From: Flavobacterium fryxellicola
GTDB taxonomy: Bacteria > Bacteroidota > Bacteroidia > Flavobacteriales > Flavobacteriaceae
Length of the DNA: 64,000 nucleotides
Reading direction: 5' to 3'
Assembly (NCBI RefSeq): GCF_900143245.1
Contig: NZ_FRDK01000002.1
Coordinates: 372,001-436,000 of the forward strand
In this document: positions 16,143 to 25,235 of the stretch, in pieces
Numbering within the stretch: the first letter of the stretch is position 1
Layout: the number at the start of each line of letters is the position of its first letter
Made by a program: the position numbers and the translations under genes
The notes under the pieces: model-generated
The model's database searches: none
What the model saw: only the letters and a program-made list of their open reading frames with translations
Told to the model about the DNA's origin: nothing

Positions 16143-16167
16143 TGCCTTTCGAACAAACAACTAAACA

Positions 16168-17514
16168 ATGACTACTTTAAACGAATTGAATGCTGTATCT
16201 CCAATCGACGGTAGATATAGAAATAAGACCATTTCTCTAGCTCCTTTTTTCTCAGAAGAAGCCTTAATCAAATACCGCGTACTAGTTGAAATAGAATACT
16301 TCATTGCTTTGTGCGAAGTGCCTTTACCACAACTGGCAAACGTAAATCCCGATATATTCGAAAGCTTACGTAACATTTATAAAAATTTCTCTACTACAGA
16401 TGCCCTTTGGATTAAAGAAACGGAGAAAGTAACCAACCACGATGTAAAAGCGGTGGAATATTTTATCAAAGACGCTTTTGAAAAATTAGGATTATCCCAA
16501 TATAAAGAGTTTATTCACTTTGGACTGACTTCCCAAGACATTAATAATACGGCGATTCCGCTTTCTACAAAAGAAGCTTTCGAGAAAGTCTATATGCCCT
16601 CTTTGATTACGTTGACTTCAAAATTGAAAGATTTAAGCGTTGAATGGCGTGATATTCCAATGTTGGCCAGAACTCATGGGCAGCCAGCTTCTCCAACGCG
16701 TTTGGGTAAAGAAATTGGTGTTTTTGTAGAACGTTTAGAAGAGCAAATGCGTTTGTTATTTAATATTCCTTTTGCGGCTAAATTTGGTGGCGCCACTGGA
16801 AATTACAATGCCCATCACGTGGCGTATCCGCAAATTGATTGGCGAAAATTTGGAGGTCAATTCGTTGAAGAAAACCTAGGTTTACATCACTCCTTCCCCA
16901 CTACACAAATTGAACATTACGATCATTTTGCTGCCTTTTTTGATGCTTTGAAAAGAATAAATACGATCATTATTGATTTAGACCGAGATATTTGGACGTA
17001 CGTATCCATGGACTATTTTAAACAAAAAATCAAAGCTGGAGAAATAGGATCTTCGGCTATGCCGCACAAAGTAAACCCTATTGATTTTGAAAATTCAGAA
17101 GGAAATTTGGGAATAGCCAATGCGATTTTCGAACATCTTTCTGCTAAATTACCATTATCAAGATTGCAACGTGATTTGACGGATAGTACCGTGCTGAGAA
17201 ATATTGGAGTTCCAATGGGATATACCTTAATCGCTTTTGAAGCTACTTTGAAAGGATTAAATAAATTATTATTGAATGAGCCCAAATTTCACGAAGATTT
17301 AGAGAAAAACTGGGCAGTAGTTGCCGAAGCAATTCAAACCATCTTGCGTCGTGAAGCCTATCCTAATCCGTATGAAGCATTGAAAGGATTGACCAGAACG
17401 AATGAAGCCATTGATAAAAAAGCAATTCATGGATTTATTGCTACTCTTGATGTTTCAGATGAAATCAAAGCAGAATTGATGCACATTACGCCAAGTAATT
17501 TCTTAGGCATCTAA
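16168..17514 (+). CDS. purB: Adenylosuccinate lyase
   Basis: PurB (448 residues) releases fumarate from SAICAR and from adenylosuccinate in purine synthesis. The fumarase-superfamily signature GEIGSSAMPHKVNPIDFE is intact, with the mobile-loop catalytic Ser. The conserved THGQPASPTRLGKE and TSQDINNTA stretches supply the active-site His and substrate contacts. The N-terminus (MTTLNELNAVSPIDGRYR) is standard, and the length is normal for the E. coli-like clade. It is monocistronic, ending in a clear terminator. Confidence 0.97.
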   Translation: MTTLNELNAVSPIDGRYRNKTISLAPFFSEEALIKYRVLVEIEYFIALCEVPLPQLANVNPDIFESLRNIYKNFSTTDALWIKETEKVTNHDVKAVEYFIKDAFEKLGLSQYKEFIHFGLTSQDINNTAIPLSTKEAFEKVYMPSLITLTSKLKDLSVEWRDIPMLARTHGQPASPTRLGKEIGVFVERLEEQMRLLFNIPFAAKFGGATGNYNAHHVAYPQIDWRKFGGQFVEENLGLHHSFPTTQIEHYDHFAAFFDALKRINTIIIDLDRDIWTYVSMDYFKQKIKAGEIGSSAMPHKVNPIDFENSEGNLGIANAIFEHLSAKLPLSRLQRDLTDSTVLRNIGVPMGYTLIAFEATLKGLNKLLLNEPKFHEDLEKNWAVVAEAIQTILRREAYPNPYEALKGLTRTNEAIDKKAIHGFIATLDVSDEIKAELMHITPSNFLGI

Positions 17515-17544
17515 ATTTACATAAACTATTATAAGTGGTCTATT

Positions 17545-17587
17545 CCCATTGAAAAAGAAAAAAAATTTCTTTTCAATGGGTTTTTTA
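17545..17587 (+). terminator. Rho-independent terminator after purB
   Basis: CCCATTGAAAA pairs with TTTTCAATGGG (the stem extends into A/T pairs) and is followed by six T. Confidence 0.85.
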
Positions 17588-17698
17588 CTTTAAATAACGT
17601 AGAAAAGAGCCCTTTTAACATAAATTAAAGAGTAAAAAATAAAGATTTTTTTATATCTTACAAAAATACAAAAAACCTTAAAACACGACTCAACACCG

Positions 17699-19936
17699 AT
17701 GAATACCGCGGAAACAGTAGCAAACGTATCGCACCATTTACAGCCCTTAATTAGAGATTTAGGATTAATCTTGATGACAGCAGCAGTTGCCGTTTTATTA
17801 TTTAGATTAATAAAACAGCCACTTGTTTTGGGGTATCTAATAGCTGGATTTTTAGCTGGCAATCACTTTGATTTTTTCCCTTCTGTAAAAGATATTAAAA
17901 GTGTCGAAGTTTGGGCAGAAATTGGAGTAATCTTTCTATTATTTAGTTTGGGACTCGAATTCAGTTTCAAAAAATTGATGAAAGTAGGAGGAACTGCTTC
18001 TATCACTGCTGTAACACAAATCATTACTATGGTTTCGCTCGGCTATTTGGTAGGACAATGGATTGGATGGAAATCCATGGATAGCCTCTTTTTAGGAGTC
18101 ATTTTATCAATATCTTCTACAACTATTATTCTAAAAACGTTTGAAGAACTTGGTGTAAAAACTCAAAAATTCGCCGGAATTGTCGTTGGCTCCCTGATTG
18201 TCCAGGATATTGTCGCTATTTTAATGATGGTCTTACTTTCTACAATTGCAGTCAGTCAGCAGTTTTCGGGAAGTGAACTGATTTTATCCGTTTTTAAACT
18301 GATTTTTTTCTTAATAATATGGTTTGTTGGAGGCATCTTTTTTATCCCAACTTTACTTAAAAAAGCAAAAAACATATTGACGGACGAAATGTTATTAATC
18401 ATCTCACTTGCCTTGTGTTTGATGATGGTTATTCTTGCTGCCAATGTTGGTTTTTCTCCTGCGTTAGGCGCTTTTATCATGGGCTCCATCATTGCTGAAA
18501 CCACTCAGGCAGAACATATCGAACATTTAGTTAAACCTGTAAAAGACCTTTTTGGAGCTGTTTTTTTTGTTTCAGTAGGGATGTTAATTAATCCAGCAAC
18601 GTTGTATGAATATGCCTTTCCCGTGGCTCTTTTGACATTGGTAGTGCTTTTAGGTCAATCTATTAGTTCAACAATTGGTGCCTTACTCTCTGGACAGCCC
18701 TTAAAGCAATCGGTGCAAACTGGAATGAGTTTATCGCAAATTGGAGAATTCTCCTTTATTATCGCCACTCTTGGAATGACATTGAATGTAACTAGTGATT
18801 TTCTCTATCCAATTGTCGTGGCAGTTTCAGCAGTGACTGCTTTTACGACCCCATTTATGGTCAAATTCTCTACTCCATTCTCTGAATATCTGGAAAAAAA
18901 ATTACCCCGAAAATGGATCAAAAAAATTGAACGGTACAGTGCTAATACACAATCGATTAAATTAGTTAGTAATTGGCAAATAGTAGTCCGTGCTTTTTTG
19001 ACACAAGTCGTGATTCACTCCGTAATTATTGTTGCAGTTACTTTGCTGTCATCCAAATTTATTTTGCCATTAGTAGAAGGATCCCCTTTTGCAAACATAT
19101 TTGGCGCACTAATTACTTTAGTGATAATTTCGCCCTTTTTATGGGCGCTTTCCTTGCGACGTGTTGCGGTTAAAGAAGTCGCCATCCTAAGAGAGGAACG
19201 CAAATACCGTGGACCAATTTTGATGATGATTCTAGTGCGGATGATTTTAGCGCTTTTTTATATTGGCTTTTTATTGAATATCTTTTTCTCACCTATAATA
19301 GCTTTTATATCACTGATTGCGGCCGTCGTGATCTACTTTGTCTTTCCGAAAAAATTAAATGCGCAGTACCATAAAATTGAAGACCACTTTCTCAAAAATC
19401 TAAATGCCAGAGAAATCAAAAAAGTTATCAGAAGCCGCAGTCATTTGACTCCTTGGGACGGACACATGTCAACATTTGATATTGCTCCAACTTCAAATAT
19501 TGCAGGTAAAACGCTAAATGAACTGCGAATTAGGGAACAATTAGGTATCAATATTGCCTTTATCAAAAGGGGAGAAATTATGATTAATATCCCCAATAAA
19601 AATGAACGTTTATTTCCAGGAGATGAAATTTGTATAATTGGAACAGACAAACAAGTTAAAGAATTTAAATCCTATTTGCATCAAAATGAAATAGAAATTC
19701 CTGAAATTTCTGAGACGGACATCATCTTAAAACAACTTGAACTCAAAGGCGATGAATTTATTGGTGCAACGATCCGAGATTCTCAATTGCGGGAAAAAAC
19801 GAATGCCTTAATTGTAGGAATTGAAAGAAGCGGAAGACGAATTCTTAATCCAGAATCCAATATGATTTTAGAAAAAAATGACATACTTTGGGTCGTGGGA
19901 AGCAAAAAACTATTGACCACTTTTTTCAAAAATTAA
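17699..19936 (+). CDS. CPA2-family cation:proton antiporter with TrkA-C domains
   Basis: The 745-residue membrane protein has ~12 hydrophobic segments over residues 15-400 typical of the KefB/KefC-like CPA2 exchangers. These include PLVLGYLIAGFLAGN, LFLLFSLGLEF-type and QDIVAILMMV sequences with the transport Asp, and GFSPALGAFIMGSIIA. A second membrane part (four segments, ~420-560) follows, then two regulatory RCK-C (TrkA-C) domains: SNIAGKTLNELRIREQLGIN and EFIGATIRDSQLREKTNALI. There is no nucleotide-binding RCK-N domain. It likely exchanges K+ or Na+ for H+ at the inner membrane. Confidence 0.88.
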   Translation: MNTAETVANVSHHLQPLIRDLGLILMTAAVAVLLFRLIKQPLVLGYLIAGFLAGNHFDFFPSVKDIKSVEVWAEIGVIFLLFSLGLEFSFKKLMKVGGTASITAVTQIITMVSLGYLVGQWIGWKSMDSLFLGVILSISSTTIILKTFEELGVKTQKFAGIVVGSLIVQDIVAILMMVLLSTIAVSQQFSGSELILSVFKLIFFLIIWFVGGIFFIPTLLKKAKNILTDEMLLIISLALCLMMVILAANVGFSPALGAFIMGSIIAETTQAEHIEHLVKPVKDLFGAVFFVSVGMLINPATLYEYAFPVALLTLVVLLGQSISSTIGALLSGQPLKQSVQTGMSLSQIGEFSFIIATLGMTLNVTSDFLYPIVVAVSAVTAFTTPFMVKFSTPFSEYLEKKLPRKWIKKIERYSANTQSIKLVSNWQIVVRAFLTQVVIHSVIIVAVTLLSSKFILPLVEGSPFANIFGALITLVIISPFLWALSLRRVAVKEVAILREERKYRGPILMMILVRMILALFYIGFLLNIFFSPIIAFISLIAAVVIYFVFPKKLNAQYHKIEDHFLKNLNAREIKKVIRSRSHLTPWDGHMSTFDIAPTSNIAGKTLNELRIREQLGINIAFIKRGEIMINIPNKNERLFPGDEICIIGTDKQVKEFKSYLHQNEIEIPEISETDIILKQLELKGDEFIGATIRDSQLREKTNALIVGIERSGRRILNPESNMILEKNDILWVVGSKKLLTTFFKN

Positions 19937-20229
19937 ACAAAAAAAAATGGCTTCATGGATTAATCGCTATTGCCCTATTCGCTGATTAATTCGCAACCAA
20001 CCGAAGGATGTCTTTAATTAAATCCTGCGAGAATGATTTTTTAATTTGACGGGATTTTCTGTTTGTCCGCTACTACAAATAAAAAAATAGCTTTTCAACC
20101 GATTGCTATCAAAAAAACTAAACAATATTTTATATCTTTCAATATTTTTAAAAAGTACAAAAAACACTGTAAACCAGACTTTAAACAGTTATAAATTTCT
20201 GAAAAAGAAATAGTTAACAACTAAATTTT

Positions 20230-20835
20230 ATGGCAAAAAATAAAATTTTAATCATATTTTCTCATCCATTGTTCGAAAAATCACACGCGAACAAGGCTTT
20301 GGTGGAAAATATTCCCAATTCAGAAAACATCACTTTTCATGATTTATATGAAGAATATCCCAATTTTGATATTGATGTCAAGCACGAACAAGTTCTTCTG
20401 AGCCAACACGATATAATTATTTGGCATCATCCAATGTATTGGTACAGTTGCCCGCCATTAATGAAACAATGGATTGATATGGTTTTGGAACACAACTGGG
20501 CGTACGGAAAAAAAGGGACAGCGCTGCAGGATAAAATTATCTTTCAGGTCATTACAACTGGAGGCGACAAAGAAAATTATTGCGAAACAGGAAGTGATCG
20601 GTATAGTATTGTTGAACTTTTGGAACCGTTTAATCAAACGGCAAAAGTGTGCAACATGATTTACTTGCCTCCTTTTGTGGTCCACGGAACGCACAATATG
20701 GCCAAAGAAGATTATGAGAAAAACGGAGTGGTTTATGGTTATTTACTTGACTATTTAGAAAACAGCGACTTGGATTCCGATACCATTTTGCAATACCATT
20801 ATTTGAACGAATGGTTTGCTACAATACAAGTTTAA
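20230..20835 (+). CDS. KefF/KefG-like NAD(P)H quinone oxidoreductase
   Basis: The 201-residue protein has the flavodoxin-like fold of the KefF/KefG ancillary subunits, which bind FMN and switch on the Kef potassium efflux system. Features seen are the phosphate loop FSHPLFEKSHANKAL, the DIIIWHHPMYWYSCPPLMKQ stretch and the VITTGGDKENYC loop. The gene ends one base before the start of the Kef antiporter gene, which strongly supports a functional pair. Confidence 0.88.
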   Translation: MAKNKILIIFSHPLFEKSHANKALVENIPNSENITFHDLYEEYPNFDIDVKHEQVLLSQHDIIIWHHPMYWYSCPPLMKQWIDMVLEHNWAYGKKGTALQDKIIFQVITTGGDKENYCETGSDRYSIVELLEPFNQTAKVCNMIYLPPFVVHGTHNMAKEDYEKNGVVYGYLLDYLENSDLDSDTILQYHYLNEWFATIQV

Positions 20836-20836
20836 T

Positions 20837-22726
20837 ATGGATACAAATTTTTTATTACAAGCAATCATTTATTTATCGGCCGCAGTAATTTGCGTTCCTA
20901 TTGCGAAAAAGCTAGGCTTAAGTTCTATTTTGGGCTACTTATTGGCTGGAATCGTTATTGGCCCCTATGTTTTGGGATTTATTGGTCAGGAAGGTGAGGA
21001 CATTATGCATTTTGCTGAATTTGGTGTTGTGATGATGCTATTTTTAATTGGTCTGGAACTAGAACCCCGCAAGTTTTGGAAAATGCGAAAATTCATCCTC
21101 GGAATGGGATCTTCTCAAGTAATAGGAACTACTGTTCTTTTATTTGTTGGATGTCTTATTTTTATGGATTGGAAATGGGAAACTGCCTTAGCTATTTCGC
21201 TAGCACTCGCATTATCCTCAACGGCAATTGTACTGCAAACTTTAAAAGAGAAAGGATTATTAAATACATCGGTAGGCCGTTCCTCATTTGCAGTTTTACT
21301 TTTTCAGGATATCGCCGTGATCCCAATATTAGCTTTCTTACCGCTACTTTCAACTGTAAATCTTGAAGCAACAAGTGACGCGCCACAATCCTTAATTACA
21401 GGCTTTCCAAGCTGGTTACAAACTCTAATTGTACTGGGGATTATATCGACAATTTATTTTGCCGGTCGTTATGTATTTGTTCCCTTATTGCATATAATTG
21501 CAAAAACTAGGTTACAAGAATTATTTACAGCCTCTGCATTGTTACTGGTTGTTGGTGTTTCCTATTCGATGCAATTAGTTGGATTGAGTCCTGCACTTGG
21601 TGCTTTTATGGCTGGAGTTGTATTGGCTAACTCGGAATTTCGACATGAATTAGAAGGAGATATTGCGCCATTTAAAGGGTTGCTCTTAGGCCTTTTTTTT
21701 CTAGGTGTTGGCGCATCAATAAACTTTCAATTAATTATTGAAAATCCTCTTTTCATTTTTATTTTTGGAGCCATCCTAACTTTTGTGAAATTCGTAGTTT
21801 TATTTGTAATTAGTAGATTTCAGAAAAAAAATAGGAATCAAAACCTTTTGTTTGCTTTTGGTTTGAGCCAAGCAGGAGAATTTGGCTTTGTAATCATGAG
21901 TTTTTGCATGCAATTAAATATTATCCCTACTGTTTTGGCAAATCAAGTAATGGCAGTGATCGCCATGAGTATGGTTGCTACTCCGTTTTTGCTATTAGTA
22001 AATGAACGATTAATTTATCGGTATTCTGGAGTCAAAGAAAAGGGAACCGAAATTAAAAAGGAAAATGATTTTATAGACGAAGACAATCCAGTTATCATTG
22101 CTGGTTTTGGCCATTTTGGCAGTACAGTAGGACGTTTGTTAAAAGCTAATAAAGTGAAATCCACTATTCTAGATTATGATTCTGATCGAATTGATTTGTT
22201 ACGAAAAATGGGTTTCAAAGTGTATTATGGAGATGCAACGCGATTGGAATTGTTGAAAGCTGCTGGTTGTGAAAACGCCAAACTTTTTATTGCAGCGATA
22301 GACAATCCATCTGTAAATTTGCAAGTGATTGAAACATTAAAAAAACATTTTCCGCACTTGAAAATCTTGACCCGTGCCCGAAATCGAAATGATGCTTATG
22401 AACTAATCGATCATAAAGTCGAGCATATTTACAGAGAAACATTATACAGCGCTGTAAATATGGGTGTTGACGCCTTAGTAGAATTAGGCCATCGCAAGTA
22501 TTCAGCCACTAGACAAGGACGGCAATTTATAAAATATGACGAAATTACTACTCGTAAATTAGCTGAAAAACGTCATGATAAAATGGCGTACCTCATTACT
22601 ATTAAAGAAGAAATTGAACTGCAGGAACAATTACTGAAAAGCGATCTTTATTCCCAGATTGCAGCAACAAACCATAGTTGGGATAGCGAACATTTGAAAA
22701 ACAACCTATCTGAACCCGCCGATTAG
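20837..22726 (+). CDS. Kef-type potassium:proton antiporter with RCK domain
   Basis: The 629-residue protein is a CPA2 antiporter of the KefB/KefC group: K+ efflux in exchange for H+, classically gated by glutathione adducts. About 12 membrane segments fill residues 5-395. The RCK-N domain follows (DNPVIIAGFGHFGSTVGRLL, the GxGxxG NAD/AMP site, then YYGDATRLELLKAAG). A charged C-terminal tail follows this domain. ATG 20837 lies one base after the stop of the KefG-like gene; the in-frame ATG at 20816 would overlap it. Confidence 0.9.
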   Translation: MDTNFLLQAIIYLSAAVICVPIAKKLGLSSILGYLLAGIVIGPYVLGFIGQEGEDIMHFAEFGVVMMLFLIGLELEPRKFWKMRKFILGMGSSQVIGTTVLLFVGCLIFMDWKWETALAISLALALSSTAIVLQTLKEKGLLNTSVGRSSFAVLLFQDIAVIPILAFLPLLSTVNLEATSDAPQSLITGFPSWLQTLIVLGIISTIYFAGRYVFVPLLHIIAKTRLQELFTASALLLVVGVSYSMQLVGLSPALGAFMAGVVLANSEFRHELEGDIAPFKGLLLGLFFLGVGASINFQLIIENPLFIFIFGAILTFVKFVVLFVISRFQKKNRNQNLLFAFGLSQAGEFGFVIMSFCMQLNIIPTVLANQVMAVIAMSMVATPFLLLVNERLIYRYSGVKEKGTEIKKENDFIDEDNPVIIAGFGHFGSTVGRLLKANKVKSTILDYDSDRIDLLRKMGFKVYYGDATRLELLKAAGCENAKLFIAAIDNPSVNLQVIETLKKHFPHLKILTRARNRNDAYELIDHKVEHIYRETLYSAVNMGVDALVELGHRKYSATRQGRQFIKYDEITTRKLAEKRHDKMAYLITIKEEIELQEQLLKSDLYSQIAATNHSWDSEHLKNNLSEPAD

Positions 22727-22747
22727 CACTTGTTGTACAAAAGAAAA

Positions 22748-22783
22748 GACATAATTAAAATCCCAAATGGAACTTAATTATGC
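22748..22783 (-). terminator. Hairpin between convergent kef and pepD genes
   Basis: CATAATTAA and TTAATTATG pair across a ~13-base loop. T-rich stretches lie on both sides, so it may serve both converging genes. Confidence 0.55.
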
Positions 22784-22806
22784 CTTTTTCTTCAGTTTTT
22801 AAGCTA

Positions 22807-24270
22807 TTATTTTACTGGAATCGTTGCTAGAATTTCCAAAACAAATCTCCAAAATTTCTGAGAAGACGAAATGCTCGCTCTTTCGTCTGGAGAGTGCGCC
22901 CCGTGAATGGTTGGCCCAAAAGAAATCATATCCATATCTGGATAATTGGTTCCCAGAATTCCACATTCTAATCCAGCGTGACACGCTACCACTTTTGGTT
23001 TTTCACCGTTTTGTTTTTCATAAATTGGCACCAAAACATCTAATATCTCCGACTCTGAATTGGGTGTCCATCCGGGATACGATCCTGAAAACTCTACTTC
23101 GCAACCCATTAGTTCAAAGGCAGAACGCAAGGCATTAGCCAAATCAAATTTAGAAGTTTCAACCGAAGAACGGGTTAAACATTGTACTGAAAGTTGTCCA
23201 TCACCTACGATTACTTTAGCAATATTATTAGAGGTTTCTACTAAATCAGCAAAATCAGCGCTCATTCGATACACTCCATTATGAGCAGTATACATGGATC
23301 TTACGAAGTAAAACTGAGCAATTGTCGGCATTACTTTAGCAGGAGCTGCATCCATTTTTTCAAAAACAACTTCTAAGCTGGGTTCCGTTGTTTTAAACTC
23401 GGTTTTAATTTCGTTAACAATTTGCTGCATATCAAAAACAAATGCTTCGTCATACACTTCTGCAATAATAACCTTGGCCATACTTTCACGTGGGATCGCA
23501 TTACGCAAACTTCCGCCTTTAATTTCCGAAATTTGTAACCCAAAATTATCAAAACCATCAAACAACAATCGGTTCATGATTTTATTCGCATTACCCAAAC
23601 CTTTGTGAATATCCATTCCTGAATGTCCGCCTTTCAAACCTTTTACGGTAATGGTGTATCCTACTGAGCCTTCTGGAGTTTCCTCCTCATCATATTCTGC
23701 CGTTGCCGTTACATCAATACCTCCTGCACAACCAATATCAATTTCATCATCTTCCTCGGTGTCCATATTCAACAAAATTTGACCTTGTAAAATACCGCCT
23801 TTTAAATTTAAGGCTCCAGTCATTCCTGTTTCTTCGTCAATAGTAAACAAAGCTTCGATTGCAGGATGCGGAATATCAGTACTTTCTAATATTGCCATGA
23901 TAGCTGCAACTCCCAGACCGTTATCAGCACCAAGCGTAGTTCCTCTGGCACGAACCCAGTCACCATCCACATACATATCAATTCCAGTGGTATCAAAATC
24001 AAAAACAGTATCCGCATTTTTTTGATGCACCATATCTAAATGCCCTTGAAGCACAATTGCTTTGCGATCTTCCATGCCTGCCGTAGCGGGTTTACGGATA
24101 ATTACATTGCGAATTTCATCTTCAAAAGTTTCAAATCCAAGGCTTTCGCCAAAGTTTTTTATGAACGCAATTACTCGGTCTTCCTTTTTAGAAGGACGTG
24201 GAACGGCATTCAAATCGGCAAACTTATTCCAAAGCGCTTTTGGTTCTAAATTTCTTATTTCTTGACTCAT
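22807..24270 (-). CDS. pepD: Aminoacyl-histidine dipeptidase (peptidase family M20C)
   Basis: PepD (487 residues) is a cytoplasmic two-zinc dipeptidase that cleaves Xaa-His (carnosine-like) and other dipeptides. Metal and catalytic motifs are visible: VLQGHLDMVHQK (His and catalytic Asp), TLGADNGLGVAA (bridging Asp) and FTIDEETGMTGA (catalytic Glu plus metal Glu). Further ligands are in NMDTEEDDEID and near the C-terminus in MISFGPTIHGAHSPDE. Length and order are as in E. coli PepD. Confidence 0.95.
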   Translation of the reverse strand: MSQEIRNLEPKALWNKFADLNAVPRPSKKEDRVIAFIKNFGESLGFETFEDEIRNVIIRKPATAGMEDRKAIVLQGHLDMVHQKNADTVFDFDTTGIDMYVDGDWVRARGTTLGADNGLGVAAIMAILESTDIPHPAIEALFTIDEETGMTGALNLKGGILQGQILLNMDTEEDDEIDIGCAGGIDVTATAEYDEEETPEGSVGYTITVKGLKGGHSGMDIHKGLGNANKIMNRLLFDGFDNFGLQISEIKGGSLRNAIPRESMAKVIIAEVYDEAFVFDMQQIVNEIKTEFKTTEPSLEVVFEKMDAAPAKVMPTIAQFYFVRSMYTAHNGVYRMSADFADLVETSNNIAKVIVGDGQLSVQCLTRSSVETSKFDLANALRSAFELMGCEVEFSGSYPGWTPNSESEILDVLVPIYEKQNGEKPKVVACHAGLECGILGTNYPDMDMISFGPTIHGAHSPDERASISSSQKFWRFVLEILATIPVK

Positions 24271-24373
24271 TTATGTTTGTTTGATGTTTAACAATTTAAG
24301 ATTCCAAAGTTACAAAGTTTAAAATCGTTTTCCTCTTTACAAAGTTAATTATCATTTAAAATTCGCGAAATCA

Positions 24374-24493
24374 TTTGGGCGTGCCACCACCATAAAAAGG
24401 GGCTTCCTATTTTTGTAAATACAAAGCCCCTTTCTATAGTGCTGTCAGGTGATACGCACTACTTCGGTAGTTTGCTTCTCCCCTTCACGCGAG
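24374..24493 (+). repeat. Flavobacterial intergenic hairpin element, copy 2
   Basis: Starts TTTGGGCGTGCC and ends CCCTTCACGCGAG, as does the element at 15305-15397 in the other orientation. In between, AAAGGGGCTT (24395-24404) pairs with AAGCCCCTTT (24424-24433) as a strong inner hairpin. Confidence 0.65.
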
Positions 24494-24577
24494 AATTGGA
24501 AATAGAAAATAATATAAGAAAAAAAGACATAAATAGGAAAATACATATAAATAATGATTACACTTAGCTTTGATTAT

Positions 24578-24919
24578 TTATTGAATTCCTTCGATTCTAT
24601 CCTGAAAAACATTTACTAATTTATGTCCTTCATTGATTTCGACAACATCATCCCACACTTTAGAAATCGCATCACAGAATTGATTCATTATCATATTTCC
24701 AAATCGAATATGAATCACTTTTGGAGGAGGCGAACTCATGATTATTTTATTAGAAAAGTCAGAATCTTTTGATAGTATTTTGAGATTATTTTCTTTTGCA
24801 TAAATCCATATTTTTTCATTTGACCATTCGTCATTGATGTCTTTTTGATGTATGAATTCATCAATGTTCCAAAGAGAAATATAATAGGGAAGATTTATGT
24901 CACACAGGAAACTTGGCAT
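24578..24919 (-). CDS. DUF5615 PIN-like protein, putative toxin
   Basis: The 113-residue protein matches the DUF5615/Mut7-C PIN-like family: FLCDINLPYYIS at the start (first acidic residue), then IWIYAKENNLKILSKDSDFS with the KDSDF motif (second acidic site), and KVIHIRFGNM. Such proteins are candidate RNases. The start codon overlaps the stop of the DUF433 gene by one base (TAATG), so the two are translationally coupled, as is usual for this toxin-antitoxin pair. Confidence 0.85.
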   Translation of the reverse strand: MPSFLCDINLPYYISLWNIDEFIHQKDINDEWSNEKIWIYAKENNLKILSKDSDFSNKIIMSSPPPKVIHIRFGNMIMNQFCDAISKVWDDVVEINEGHKLVNVFQDRIEGIQ

Positions 24920-25152
24920 TAGGCGACAGTTTTGATTGTGAAATTTCTTTTCATTAAGTCAGATACAAATTTTAGGCAAGCATAAATATCTTCCTTTTCT
25001 AATGATGGATATTGACGTAATATTTCCTCCTGCAATTCGCCAGCACTCAAAAATTCTAAAATAGTCTGCACAGTGATTCGTTTGTTACGAATAATAGGTT
25101 TTCCGTTACAAATTTCAGAATCAATAGTAATTCTGTCTGTGATAAATTCCAT
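24919..25152 (-). CDS. DUF433 protein, putative antitoxin
   Basis: The 77-residue protein is a DUF433 (VapB45-like) winged-helix protein: ITIDSEICNGKPIIRNKRIT, TILEFLSAGELQEEILRQYP and LEKEDIYACLKF are the family's three typical blocks. It should bind DNA and neutralise the downstream DUF5615 partner. I chose ATG 25152 (MEFITDRITI); the ATG at 25173 would add seven atypical residues. Confidence 0.87.
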   Translation of the reverse strand: MEFITDRITIDSEICNGKPIIRNKRITVQTILEFLSAGELQEEILRQYPSLEKEDIYACLKFVSDLMKRNFTIKTVA

Positions 25153-25235
25153 AAAAATTATTTTACAGTACAAATTTTCATAAAAAGAAATGCTAGTTGT
25201 CTATTTATACTAATTTTATAACCAAATTAGAAATA

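Noticed and set aside
22824-23284. Plus-strand ORFs inside pepD
   Set aside because: They are shadows of the minus-strand pepD frame, which has complete catalytic motifs.
24393-24433. tRNA or terminator of an unseen gene at the GGGGCTT hairpin
   Set aside because: No cloverleaf can be drawn, and the hairpin is the inner part of the repeated intergenic element.
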